Assembly (NCBI GenBank): GCA_018902385.1
Contig: JABSSW010000032.1
Span: forward strand, 124,001 to 188,000
DNA from: Physcia stellaris
Lineage: Eukaryota; Ascomycota; Lecanoromycetes; Caliciales; Physciaceae
Direction of reading: 5' to 3'
Length of the DNA stretch: 64,000 bases
The notes beneath the pieces were generated by a model. The model was not told the DNA's origin and ran no database searches. It saw only the letters and a program-made list of their open reading frames with translations. Shown in pieces: positions 22,141-33,744 of the stretch (position 1 is its first letter; each line of letters begins with the position of its first letter). The position numbers and the translations under genes are program-made.

Positions 22141-24165
22141 TCAACTGGCGTAGTAGCAGTCCTCAAATAAACCTTGCTTTGCTTGATCCACTTGCTGCAT
22201 AAGTCGCTTTACAGTCTCTCGGTCCTCAAGCGCGAACCCCAGCTCTTGACTTGTGTACCAGCTGGCTCGGTCCATATTGCCGCTACCTAGGATGATCGCC
22301 GAACCGTCTATGACAGTGCATTTAATGTGGCACTTGACTTCTGGTCGTTCCGACGTTGTCGTAAAATAAATGACGCGGAGTTTTCCAACAATTTGTCGAC
22401 CAGGTTCAAGATCTGATACGAGTGCACTGTTTGTTTGGCCCGCATCGGCTCTGCTAAACTCAATCCCCCTCGATAATTGCTTGTAACGCCGGACTAGACT
22501 CCATACACAATATTCAGTTATCGTGCCAGCTGTAAATAATTGTTCAGCAACCATCATCCGTCGGCTGTTAGTGATGGCGGAGTCAGCATGCCGTATTCGG
22601 GTGAGAGTTGATCTAAATATTTTTTTGCCAGAGTGTATCATTTCCACAACATACTTTGTATGTACAGAAAGCGTTGAGAAAAGGGATAGCCTGCACGAAG
22701 AAGACCTACCAGGTAGAGATCTCAACGTCCACGCCACGAGCTAAGGCATCTAATAAGGCTGACATGACCGATGCACAGGTAAGGTTTGGAGTCGTGATAT
22801 TGATCGAAGTCTTCGCCGCCCCAAAAGCATGCATGAGATAAACGTTTAGCGGGGTTAACGGTGGTACTGCTGCTCGCAGGAACAGTGGCCGGAAACGCGG
22901 ATTTCGATGGTGTTGTGAAGGTAGGAGGGTGGACCTAATCGTCGCCGAAGAGGATATCTCTTTGTAAGCGACCCCTGACTTCGAAGGATCCCAAAAACGG
23001 CCATCTGTCTCCCATGTCTCCGCCCAGAAGTCGAGAAGCTTGATCACTATGGGTCCAGATACCTTGATGCAACACTCCAGCCATGTTTCCCAACTGATAT
23101 TGCAGCTTGGGAGAAGAGCAACACGACGATCCACTATCAGAAATTTGGGATTTAGCGTATGCAGAACTCATCGGAAAGCTCGCTTAAATGCGGATCCGAA
23201 AATCCCCTCCCCGCAAGAAATTATAACGAATTTTCGTCAATAATTGAGTTTTCACAACAACAACAAGTACAAATGAATTGAAAATTTGTACTATTATTTA
23301 AACGTATATGAATTATTGATTTATAAATTTAAAACAATGTATTTACAACATTGAAATTTCAATATTGTGATACAAAACTGCCAAAATATATTAAATTTAA
23401 ACTTATTTTAGCAAATATTTGAATTTCAATTTTTCTCGCGCTTTCAATACAAAAAAAGACATGTTATCGTATGTAACGATTATTAAATCGAATAAAAATT
23501 GTTTTGTATATCAATTAAAACATTTCAAACAACTGTGCGTTTTCAGATATTTCAAAAATTCGAAATTGCGAAAGTCGTTTTTTATTCGTAGTATTGCGGG
23601 AAGGGGATTTGCGAATCTGCATCTAAGCGAGCTTTCCGATGAGTTCTGCATACGCTAAATGCAAAACGCTGAATGGCAGAAAGAATAGGCTTTTGACTCG
23701 TAAATCTAAGCCTTGCAACCGATCCGGTGTTGGTAATCCAAGCTTAGAAGCCCACGTTGACGGTGGGTACTCCTGTCCTTTACGATTGCTGGTATGGAAC
23801 AACTTCTGGAAAAGAGATCGAGATGAAAAGCAGAGTCGAACGCGGATTTTTGGTAGACCTTGCGCAACTTGTCTGCTGGAAAGCTCAACGAGAGCGGCAG
23901 ACAGCCTGGTCAGCGATGGCGAAGCCGCCCAGAAACAAGTCACCAGGATAATCTCCCGAGTAGCCGATAGAATTACTGGAATGATAGCGTTCATAAAAAT
24001 GTCCTCGCCTGTACCCGTGTCGAAATTCTCGACCGTCGAGCCTGTGTATAAGCTTGAGGGCTCATCACCCCAAAAGTGACACTTATTCTCGCGGGCTCCG
24101 TCAGGACTTAGCAGTGTTCGCATCCATTCCGTAGAGGCAGAATTAGATGGACGTAGCACCTCCAT
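22141..24165 (-). pseudogene. Phospholipase D-like (HKD) protein gene split by a MITE
   Basis: Reading leftward, the N-terminal part (24165-23661) ends 'LPFSVLH', and the sequence resumes across the insertion at 23149 with 'PKFLIVDRR', the rest of the first HxKxxxxD motif. A second part follows ('ALLPSCNISWETWLE' and 'TTPNLT'), then a normal intron (donor near 22714, acceptor near 22570). The last exon carries the second motif 'HIKCTVIDG' with 'GSGNMD', ending at 22141. This is the conserved fungal two-HKD protein often annotated as phospholipase D/nuclease. The 507-bp insertion (23152-23658) separates the catalytic His from its Lys and Asp and brings a stop codon. Apart from it I see no defect, so inactivation is probably recent. 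No splice pair restores the frame across the insertion. Confidence 0.85.
23152..23658. mobile_element. MITE-like non-autonomous DNA element with long terminal inverted repeats
   Basis: The element is bounded by inverted repeats starting TTAGCGTATGCAGAACTCAT on each strand. About 35 bp are identical, and similarity continues to about 66 bp. It is flanked by a 2-bp AT duplication (23150-23151 and 23659-23660) judged from the reading frame of the interrupted host gene. The interior is strongly A+T-rich, non-coding, and almost free of CC and GG. Size, long TIRs, short target duplication and lack of coding capacity fit a MITE. The 2-bp duplication is like that of Tc1/mariner-type elements, but AT rather than TA makes the superfamily uncertain. 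Confidence 0.85.
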
Positions 24166-24477
24166 CACTCGTTAAAAACGCGGAGTCGCAAACGTTTCAT
24201 CGTGTCCATCGCGGAATGCTGTCCTGAGTACGCTTCTTTCAATCGCGGGAAAGGTTTTCCATGTGAATGAAGATCCTCATATCACTCAAGAACTGCAGGG
24301 TTTCTGTCATTGATTATGTTTGAGCTATCAGTTTAGAAGATGTCGAGGATGTTTGGAGGATATAGCTCATGAAGCCATCGGAGATTAGCTCACCTAGCGG
24401 AGTTAACATCTCGAGAGACCTTCAGAAATTCGACAGAATCAACTTCTATCACCAATTTCACATTCCAGGCCTCCAAA
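24166..24477. promoter_or_regulatory. Divergent promoter region, PLD-like gene and RRP4
   Basis: The 312-bp gap separates the starts of the minus-strand PLD-like gene and plus-strand RRP4, so both promoters must lie here or overlap the neighbours' 5' ends. No TATA box or specific factor site stands out. Confidence 0.4.
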
Positions 24478-25589
24478 ATGCCTTTCTCCATCCGCCAACC
24501 CGCTTCCCCCAGCCCGCCGCCTGGAAACAACTCCGACAGCGATGCCTCTTTCGACTCCGAAGGCGACAGCACCATGCTCGAAACCCGCCCCTCCAAACGC
24601 GCCAAAACCTCCGGCAACTCAATCGTAACTCCCGGAGAAGTAGTAACCGACGACCCCCAATGGATGAGGTATGTCCTCTCCTCCACCTCAGCCCCCTTCA
24701 ATTCACCACTCTAATACTCTCCCCATCCAGAGGCCACGGAACCTACACCACCCCCCAATCCCCCACAATCCACGCAACAGTAGCAGGCACCCTCCAAAAA
24801 ACCAACAAACTCCTCTCCGTCCTGCCCCTCCGTGCACGCTACGTGCCCGAAATCGGCGACCTGGTCGTCGGTCGCATCGTCGAAGTGCAAACCAAGCGCT
24901 GGCGCGTCGACGTCGCCTCGCCTCTCCTCGCGCACCTGCCCCTCTCCGCTATCAATTTACCCGGCGGGATACTGCGGAAGAGGACCTCGACGGATGAGTT
25001 GGCCATACGGAGCTTTTTCTGCGAGGGCGATTTGCTGGTTGCGGAGGTGCAGAGTATTTACGCCGATGGGGCGGCGAGTTTGCATACCCGGAGCTTGAAG
25101 TATGGGAAGTTGAGGAACGGGGTTTTCCTCTCTGTGGCGGGCATGGGTGGAGGGAAGGGCGGGGTGGTGAGGAGTAGGCGGCAGGTGTGGACTGTGAGTA
25201 CCGGGAATAGGGGTGGTGAGGTGGATGTTGTTCTGGGCGTGAATGGGTACATTTGGATATGTGCGCATAGTGGGATCTCAGAGAAGGAGGCCGAGAAGCA
25301 GAAACAGATATCTATTACCAGGATGGAGGAGAGTGTGGATAGCAGTATTTATTCGAGTAGAAATGACGAGATCAGGGCGGAGACGCGGAGGGAGATTGCG
25401 AGGTTAGCCGGCTGTGTGAGGTCCTTAGTTGAGGGTGGAGTGAGGGTGGATGAAGAAATGGTCATGAGGGCGTATGAGGCCAGTCTAGATTTAGAAGTGG
25501 GAGAAGAGGGCGAAAGCGAGGCCAGAGGCTACCTTGGCGATGGAAAAAGGAAGCGACTTGTGCCAAATGCACTTGCCGCGAGATCGTGA
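24478..25589 (+). CDS. RRP4: Exosome complex RNA-binding subunit Rrp4
   Basis: Exons 24478-24668 and 24731-25589 join at an Arg codon to give a protein of about 349 aa. Rrp4 is a cap subunit of the RNA exosome, acting in the nucleus and cytoplasm in rRNA processing and RNA turnover. The N-terminal domain begins 'GHGTYT' and has the beta-rich '[16 protein letters not shown]' segment. The S1 domain follows ('[14 protein letters not shown]' to 'SLKYGKL'). The KH-type domain has the Rrp4 hallmark GxNG in 'GVNGYIWIC'. A Ser/Asp-rich N-terminal extension and a basic C-terminal tail are typical of fungi. It is convergent with SPT6 (about 220 bp between stops). Confidence 0.95.
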
Positions 25590-25807
25590 AGGTCTGATCA
25601 ATGATTCCAAGATACCCAGAGAAAGATATTCTCGTAATGATTACGCCAAGCCTTCAAGACCTCCTCGCGCAGGTGTTCTAGTATTACAAAGATTGCGTGG
25701 TATATGGAGGCAGCTCCATGATCACTATGCTGACCTGTCCTGTCCAAACGCCACACGATGCATATGGAGCCCTCAGTGACAGCCCAGCTACCTTGTGGAT
25801 GTTCCGT

Positions 25808-28800
25808 CTAACGCCTTTTACCAGTCTGCATATTTGTGAAAAGCAATTTGAACCCGTTACACAACGCCCTCATATCCGGATATTGATGCTTTTGCAGTTC
25901 GAACGCTTGTGGGATAACTTTCACGGCCCAGCTCTGCAGCTTGGCATTCAAACCCGCTTTGAAGCAAAGGTGGAAGTATCCCGGATGCTTTGGATCGATG
26001 CAAAAGGCGTAATTGCTTCGTTTGGGGTTGGCTTCAGTGTAGGTTGTCAACCAGCGCTCTGGAAGAAATGGTCAGCTCTAGATCTTTTATAAATAGAAAG
26101 GGATCGTAAGGTAAAAGACGCGCAACGTACCAGTATCTGCTCTGCTGCCGTTCTGGTACTTGTCGTGCAGCATTATCTCATCAACTTTTTTCGCCATTGC
26201 CTTAACGTGATTAACAATCAGCTCGTCAAGATCACTGTAATTGTGCTTCCCGCCAACTTTAAGCGTCATGCCGGACGAGAACTGATTTGACTTGTCAAGC
26301 TCGAGTACATCAATATGCTGGTAGACATTATCCGACACTTTCCATGTTACAGCGAGGTGGTCGGGACCTTTAGAAGATGGTCGGATGACAACATCACCGC
26401 GAGCCTGAGATCCGAGATACTCCTCGGCTTGTATGCTGTTGAATGGTCTGAACAGCGGATGTTTGATGACTCGCTGGGTACGGCCAGAGACGTCGTTCTT
26501 CTCCTGCATTGACTCCTTGTCTTTCTGCTCTTGACGTTCATCCCATTCATCAGCCATGTGATCAATATCTTTCCGAAATGGCTTTCTCAACTGGTCCTCT
26601 AGTAGCGAGAGGTTGGCAGTCGGCACCTTACGATTCAGATATGTAATCTTCGCTCGCACAGTCTGGTGTACAGAGAAGAGCTGCTTCGCTGAGACATCGG
26701 GACGATTCGAGATTGCAAGAGCTGGCACCATGCCATTGATGCCGCAGTCAAGCCTTGCTTCAACGAAGTCGTCGCCCACTCTTTTGATGACCACGGGAAC
26801 AACCATTCCCTCGCACAGAGAATCGGACGTCTCTCCGGTGAGCTGAGTGAAGATCTCGTTGGTTGAGAGGAGAGCAAAACTTCTTCGTAGCTCTTCGTAA
26901 GGTAGCTGCAATTCCGCGCGTATCGTTTCCAGGGTTGCACGTTTTCGTTGATTGAAATTCTTCTCCAGTTGTTCAGCATACTCCTCGAGGATAAGATCAT
27001 TGACTTTCTCTTGAGCGTCGTCTTTAATCAACTTTCTCACGATAGCTCCTGGTCCATTCTCGGCTTGCTCGGCTTCGATATCCTCTTCATCCAGCTCCAG
27101 GGCATCTGCAGCCATCTTTCTTCCAAGATCGTAATCCTCAGGGTGAACACGGGTGTTGTCAAGGTAATCCGAGTCTGGCTCTGCGCTGTCAAAGTCGATG
27201 TACAGAAAGCTTGCGCAATTACTCCAAACCTTGGGGCCAACAGCACCTAGCCTACCTGCTTCTGGATCGGCCACGAGGTCAGACCGAGACATGATCGATC
27301 CGCCATTGAGGTTGATAACCTTCAGCAACTGCGAAGCCTTTCGTGGACCAAGACCACAAATATAAGGGAGTAGGTTGGCTGTATAGGGATCGCTTACAGC
27401 ATCATTGATCTCGACGCCGCAGATGTTGACCATGTCGACGATTGCTGTTTCAAGCTTGTGCAGAATCTTGTCTTGAGGAACATAGTTTTGGTGTGGATCG
27501 AATGATATCGAGATGATGTCTCGCCCAAGCGAGGCGTACTCCTTCATAGGGTCCTGAAGGTATTTGCCAAGTGCCACGCAATACCTGGTCAGGGGAGCCA
27601 GCCCTGGATGTTCCCTTGTCGCTCGCTCGCTGTTTCGGTACAATCGAGCTACTTCATCATTTACGATAACAACATCCAGAGGATCACTTCTGTCGGTCCC
27701 ATCCTCATCTTCCCACACTGTACCCCGTAAATCTCTTTTTTGCACAATATCCGAGACTTGCCGATAGAGATTCTTGGTCTCTGCTGCCCATCCGGAAATT
27801 GCTATCACATCGGGTTTCCTGCGTTGTACAAGAGCAACCAAAGCTTGAACATCAGCGCTGTCGTCGGTAGCGTTTTCTTCCAAGCCAACCGCTAGGTCCA
27901 CCCATTTACCGTTTTCAAGTACTCGGCCATCCTCTTCAATCCAGGCCCAGCAGATTGCATCTCGTCCTTGAATACCCATCCCATTTGACATGGCCAGAAC
28001 TCTCGGGATTGTTCCAAGTGCCATACCTTTTGGCTTGTAAGGTGCCTGATCAAGCTTTTTCTCATACTCTTCTCGACAGTACCCTCCAATTTTGTTTTCA
28101 CAAGCATCTTTCATATGCTCCTTGACACCCTTCACCATAATTTTGTGCATTTTCGAGACTGCTAGATCCAGTGCTTCTCTTCGCTCACGATTCCAAGCTT
28201 CGGCGATGTCACTATAATTATCCGACTCGATGTCGCTATATAATCTGCTCATGAAGTTTTCCATAGTCGGTACTCGGACCTTGACCTCGACTAGGCCTTC
28301 TTCTTCCGCTTTAAGCATCTTCAAATATCGCCCAGGAGAATGGGCAAGGTCCGCTAATTGCTGGTTGCGAAGATACTTGAACTCGTAGTAGGGATGTTGA
28401 TCGTCGATTTTGCGGAGACCCTTTTCAGTCCTCATACAATCCACGACTCCATCTCTATAGTATAGATCGCGCATGACCTTTCTCATTTTTGGACTCATAA
28501 AGATCTCTTCAGCAAACATCGTCTTGGCAGCTTTGAGACATTGCGCGCCTGATGGATAATCAGGAGGGTCCAAGATATCATCGCTGTCGGCCATGTCGTC
28601 TGGTCTCTCAGCAGGGTCTTCGGTGTACTGTCGTCTTCCTTCCTTTTTAGACGCATTCTGAGCAAAAGCATCCGCAGATATTCCAAAAGCACGTACGAGC
28701 CCGTAGACCTTACTTTGTCGAACACGCTCGAAGATCAGCTTTGAAGCACCTGGCCGGCGATGGCTACCATTCGTCTGGGACCCGTTAACAAGAGTCAAGT

Positions 28801-30238
28801 CGGCAAGACGAGCAGAGTGCTGGAAATGTAAATAGTCCTGTACATCTTGCAACTCTTCCATAGATATAGCTGAAGGAAGCATCTCCTCGATGACATTGTC
28901 TTGTACGCCTGCAGTCTCTTTCAAGTTGTTGTAAGTCGCCTCTAGAACGTTTCGTTTGTCGACCAATGCTCTGTACTTGAGGTCGAGATCACAGATATCC
29001 CATAGATCTGACTGGTTCAGAAGCTTGTCCGCTAAAGTCTTTGTCGTAGGTGCGTTGGAGTTGTATGGATCAGGACTGAGTTCTACTGTTCGCGCATGGA
29101 TCAAGTAGTCTTTCCGATGTTGGAAGATAAAGGGGACTTCGTACTCGTCAACAGTCAGAAACTCTAATATCTTAGCAACAGCCTTTTGGAAAGGCTCTCT
29201 GAGTTCTCGGTCCAGGTCTTTCATTGGTAGAATGAGATTAGAGATCCATATCGATTCATCCTTGATCTGTTGGTCTGTAAGGGTAAGGTGTTTGAAGGCC
29301 TTTCGTGCGATCTGGAATCGCTCCGGTTCGTCTGTCTGTCGGATAATGTTGTCGTCGTCTGTCAGCAACTTTTCCGCCAATTCGGAAGGTTCGAACACAT
29401 CTTTAAGCTCAATCTCCTTCTTTGCTAACAGACCGTCTGGATCCTCGATACTGCCCCCACGCTCTTCTTCATCCTGGTCTTGCAAAGCCAGCGCCCAGTC
29501 ATACTCGTCACCAGTTCCGAATGCCTCTCTCATATCTTCGATGGCTGCTTCGTCTAGATCAGCGGTAGCTTCGACTCCACCAAAGAATTTGCGTGATTTG
29601 GGTCTCGCAACTTCTGTCTCATCAAGGCCATCTGGGTCCACATCACCGTCCGAGAAGTCTTCCTCAATGAAATCGGCGAACTCATCCTCAATTCCACGAG
29701 GCCTGGATCGCTCGTCTTCGTCGTCAGAGTCAAAGATATCGCCAATGCCTTTTGGTAGTCGCTTCTCCAGATCCTCTTTGTGTCCACGCTTCAAGCGCTT
29801 GAGCTTACGTTGGTCCGATGCACGAGGTTCGCGGGAAGGGACGATTTCTCCGATCAGATCCAAATCTTCCTCATCCAAACCGGCTTCTTCCTCTTCCCGT
29901 TCCTCGCGTCTCCGCTTCTTCCTCTCATGGCGACGCCGTCTACGGTCGTCGTCATCCTCATCCTCGTCGACTATGAAGCCTTCCCGTACCTGTGCACAGT
30001 TCATACGTTAGCTTGAAATGAGGTGTGAAAAATCATATCTAGGAATCCATACCGCTCTAGCAGCATCTTCATCTTCGTCATCCTCTTCCTCCTCGCTAGA
30101 ATCTTGAGCGTGGCCATTGACTCCGTTGACACCGTTGAACTGTCGTCGGACTTCGCCAGTTTCTTCATCAAAAGATTCATCTGCCTCATCATCGTCTAAT
30201 TCGGCTTCCCCTTGAATCAAGTCCCGTAAAGCACTCAT
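25808..30238 (-). CDS. SPT6: Transcription elongation factor Spt6
   Basis: Exons 30238-30053, 29989-26131 and 26058-25808 join to a frame of about 1431 aa. Spt6 is a histone chaperone that travels with RNA polymerase II and keeps chromatin intact during elongation. The order is: a very acidic N terminus with basic patches ('[16 protein letters not shown]'), a helix-turn-helix/death-like region, a YqgF-like core, an HhH segment ('[17 protein letters not shown]'), an S1 domain ('[20 protein letters not shown]') and tandem SH2 domains from '[17 protein letters not shown]' to the C terminus. The last SH2 is split by the final intron; joining gives '[19 protein letters not shown]'. The protein ends soon after 'LLFTNMQTG', as expected. 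Start at 30238 is supported by the conserved acidic first exon. Confidence 0.95.
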
Positions 30239-30571
30239 GACAGCAGAAGGTAAACGATGTTTCTCGGAGTCTGAAAAGAGAAAGGGCGCCGCTGCTGTTA
30301 TATGCGCGGGAAGATCATTTAGGGGGTGACACTGAGTGTTTAGTGGGGGAAATTTCCGGCGAAGATGCTTTGTCTGGGCAGTTGAGACTTAGGTCAAGCC
30401 GCAGTAAGGTTCACCAAAAACTCACTAGAACGGATAATCTCCAGCCAAGCCACTTACGGCAACCGGCCCGAGACTGAATAGACGGAAGGGCTCGCTTATT
30501 TTGCAGCCCACAAGCCTCTCTGATATTGAGCTTCGAGCAGCACCAAGGACCATTCCACAACAACCGCCATC
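30239..30571. promoter_or_regulatory. Divergent promoter region, SPT6 and RACK1/cpc-2
   Basis: The 333 bp between two divergent, presumably highly and constitutively expressed genes must hold both promoters. No canonical motif is clear enough to assign. Confidence 0.4.
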
Positions 30572-31838
30572 ATGTCTGAGCAATTGGTGATGCGAGGTGT
30601 GCTCGAAGGCCACAGTGGCTGGGTCACAAGTCTGGCGACATCATTGGAGAAGTGTGTATCACTTTACAGAGTTTGAGAGCACTGCTAATGGTACTCCCAG
30701 CCCAAACATGCTCCTTTCAGGGAGCCGTGACAAAACTCTGATTATTTGGACACTTACACGAGACGACCAGAACTATGGTCTGCCAAAACGAAGCTTACAC
30801 GGCCACTCTCACATTGTTTCTGACTGTGTAAGCTCTTTTTCTGGGGAAACGACAACCGCGAGCTAATAGCTGACTAGGTTATTTCCTCCGACGGTTCCTA
30901 CGCACTCTCTGCTTCCTGGGATAAGACTCTCCGATTGTGGGAGCTCTCTACTGGCATTACGACTAAGCGATTTGTCGGCCACAACAACGATGTTCTTTCT
31001 GTTTCCTTCTCCGCCGATAACCGTCAAATCGTCTCTGGCTCGCGTGACCGTACCATCAAGCTATGGAATACCCTTGGCGACTGCAAGTTCACAATCACCG
31101 AAAAGGGACATACGGAATGGGTTTCATGCGTCCGCTTCAGCCCGAACCCTCAGAACCCGGTCATCGTGAGTGCAGGATGGGATAAGCTTGTTAAGGTAAG
31201 TTCTACATTCACCTTCAAGCACCTAGTTTCGTCATGGGGGAGACAAGAACTTGTCAAAGGATGCATTGCAATCTACAAGTATTTGCTACTTCAGAGCCCT
31301 CGGGCAATGAGACAATCAATCACCAAAATGCACTGATGACAACTCCCCCTTTCCTCAACCACCACCTGCAATCCTTCGTCTGTACAGAACTAAACCCACT
31401 TTCTTAAAACAGGTCTGGGAACTCGCTTCCTGCCGGATCCAAACTGACCACATCGGCCACACCGGCTACATCAACACCGTGACCATCTCCCCCGACGGCT
31501 CCCTCTGCGCCTCCGGCGGCAAAGACGGCACAACCATGCTCTGGGACCTGAATGAGTCCAAACATCTTTATTCCCTGACCGCCGGCGATGAGATCCACGC
31601 CCTTGTCTTCTCTCCCAACCGCTACTGGTTGTGCGCCGCGACAAGCAGCTCGATCATCATCTTCGATCTGGAGAAGAAGAGCAAAGTGGATGAATTGAAG
31701 CCGGAGTATACGGCTGTGGGCAAGAAGAGCCGGGAGCCAGAGTGTGTGAGTTTAGCGTGGAGCGCGGATGGGCAGACGCTGTTTGCGGGGTACACGGACA
31801 ATATGATCCGTGCTTGGGGGGTTATGTCGAGGGGATAG
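30572..31838 (+). CDS. cpc-2: RACK1/Asc1/Cpc-2 ribosomal scaffold, 7 WD40 repeats
   Basis: Exons 30572-30651, 30701-30827, 30878-31195 and 31413-31838 give 316 aa, the standard length for this protein. RACK1 binds the 40S subunit head and scaffolds signalling and translational control; in fungi Cpc-2/Asc1 influences the amino-acid starvation response and development. Seven WD40 blades are visible, each with a GH and a WD-like end, for example '[10 protein letters not shown]', '[11 protein letters not shown]', '[10 protein letters not shown]', '[10 protein letters not shown]' and '[11 protein letters not shown]'. The third intron is 217 bp, longer than its neighbours. The terminal '[12 protein letters not shown]' is family-typical. 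I see nothing odd in the coding sequence. Confidence 0.96.
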
Positions 31839-32021
31839 AGTGGTTTCCGGTGGGTATTTGAAGGACAGACGAGAGCGTGAGCATTGTGAGTTAGCATGCC
31901 TAAGCAGCTCACGCAACAGCAATGTGGAAAAAAGCTTGATCAAAGCATTGACCCCTATATGCTACATATGCGACGCTGAGATGGGTATATTTTCTCTACA
32001 CTGTTTTCCTCCTGCCTCCTT

Positions 32022-33434
32022 CTACTGCCTCTTATCCAACCTCTGCAATCCCTCTTTCCCCCGTTTCACCCCTTCCTTGAAACCCACCCTTTTGCTAAGT
32101 TCCATCCCCTCCCCATACCACCTTCTCGCTTCCTGCATATCCCCCTCCATCTCCGCAAAGTCCCCCAGATTAACCATGGTCACTGCGCACGCTTCATCGC
32201 ACTCTCCCGTCCTCTCCTGCTTCCCCTGAAGCGCCCGATCCACAGCCAGCGCTTTCTTAGCCCACGTCTTCGCGGCGTCGATCTGGGAGGCGGAGGAGGG
32301 GGAGGGAATACCTGCGGTCGGTGGAGAGTTTTGGAGGGCGAGGGAGATGGAGAGGTTATTCATTAGGGTGATTGCGTGGCAGTTCTTGGAGGAGATGAGG
32401 GGAATGGCTTGGAGGTAGAGCGGGGCGGCGAGGAAATGCAGGGAGCGAGCTTCGTAGTGATCTGCCAGCGCTATTCCGCAATAGAATCGTCAGCAATCCA
32501 GTTCAAGTTTACGAGAATTGGCCTCAGAAGTTGGGGGTAAGGTAGATGGTAACGCACACTCCAAAGCGGCCCCGATCTCCTCCTCACTCATCCACTCCCC
32601 CTCCCCCTCCTTCACGCCCTCCCTCTCCCTCCTCTCAATCTCCTTCAACACCGTCGTGACCGCCCAAACCAGCCTCTCCTCCGCAGACTCCTGGTCCCCA
32701 ATCCTATCATCCGCATACAACTCCCCCAGCTTCACGCTCACCCCCACGCACTTCCCCAACACCCGTCCCCTCTGCGCCCTCCTCTCCTCCTTCCCCCCCC
32801 TCTCCGGATCCTCAACCCAAGCCAAACAATCCCTCAGCACAATCCTCAACACCTCCACCGCAGTGCCCACCTGCCCAACCTGCTCCATCAAAAACGCCAA
32901 CTGCAATTTAATCCCAATAACCTCATCGCTAAAAACGTCCATGCCGCACCGCTCCGCTTCTTCGAGCCCTTGCCGGTAGTACTTGACCGCCATCTTGGTA
33001 TCCGGATCGATTTTGTGGTAGTAGATCGCGCGGCGCAGCTTGACGGCTACGGGCTCCGGGTATGACGCGAATTGCTCGATGATGTAGTATTTGTACATGT
33101 AGTTTGCGTAGGCGAGGGTGCCGATGAGGAAGAGGATCATGGCGGTGGCGAGGGAGACGGAGAAGGGGTGCGCGCGGAAGACTTTGCGGAGCGAAGCGCG
33201 CGTTGTGATCGGGCGGTGGAAGGGGGAGGAGGAGGGGCGGGGAGAGCGCCATCTGGGGTTTGAGAGGGGGAGGCGAGATCGGGGGTTGGGAGGGGCTCTG
33301 GCGGTGTGAATGAGGCGGGATGGAGGAGCTGTGTGGGAGGTTTGGCGGAGTTGGAAGAGTGGGGAGGGATGGGGATGAGAGGCGCTAGTACAGCGATTGG
33401 ACCAGAGCGTGGATGAGGTCAACCTTCGACGCAT
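32022..33434 (-). CDS. Mitochondrial membrane TPR protein, Mgr3-like
   Basis: Exons 33434-32558 and 32470-32022 join to 441 aa. The first about 95 residues are Arg/Ser/Pro-rich and lack acidic residues, as in a mitochondrial presequence. One transmembrane helix follows ('SLATAMILFLIGTLAYANYM'). The rest is helical with TPR-like repeats, such as 'MAVKYYRQGLEEAERCGMD', 'SLHFLAAPLYLQAIPLI' and 'VTMVNLGDFAEMEGDMQEA'. This layout matches yeast Mgr3, an inner-membrane adaptor that delivers substrates to the i-AAA protease Yme1. Assignment rests on architecture rather than a unique motif. The gene is divergent from the SRAP gene with 310 bp between starts. Confidence 0.75.
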
Positions 33435-33744
33435 TCTGGATTGTCGGGGCTGGAAGAAGCTGATCGGCCTGGATCAATGGAATTTGTGCGGTGGCACTCC
33501 GCAGTCGCCATCAAAATCACGGAGCGACCTACCCAGCTAGCCAGGGTACACCCCTTCTAATCAAATCGCTGCTGGCAACCTAGACTCTTACATTGAGGGT
33601 GCTTTACCGAAGGGACCCCAGTCCCAGGCAAATGAATTTCACGACAGTGCACAGCTTCAGAGAGACCATAAATCAACAAGAGATTTTACGTCTAGTTCCA
33701 CTTCACTTTCGGAGATCCACATCGCTAGTTTTACAAGAGGCATC
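33435..33744. promoter_or_regulatory. Divergent promoter region, Mgr3-like and SRAP genes
   Basis: The gap between two divergent start codons must contain both promoters. Nothing in it is distinctive enough to name. Confidence 0.35.

Noticed and set aside
23152-23658. MITE acting as a spliceable intron in the PLD-like gene
   Set aside because: A GTATGC donor-like sequence and a CTGATAG acceptor exist at the edges, but joining them puts the downstream exon in the wrong frame and loses the HKD residues.
31196-31412. Possible C/D snoRNA in the long third RACK1 intron
   Set aside because: In yeast and animals RACK1 introns host snoRNAs, and a TGATGA occurs near 31332, but no matching D box (CTGA) lies at a proper distance downstream and no terminal stem is visible.
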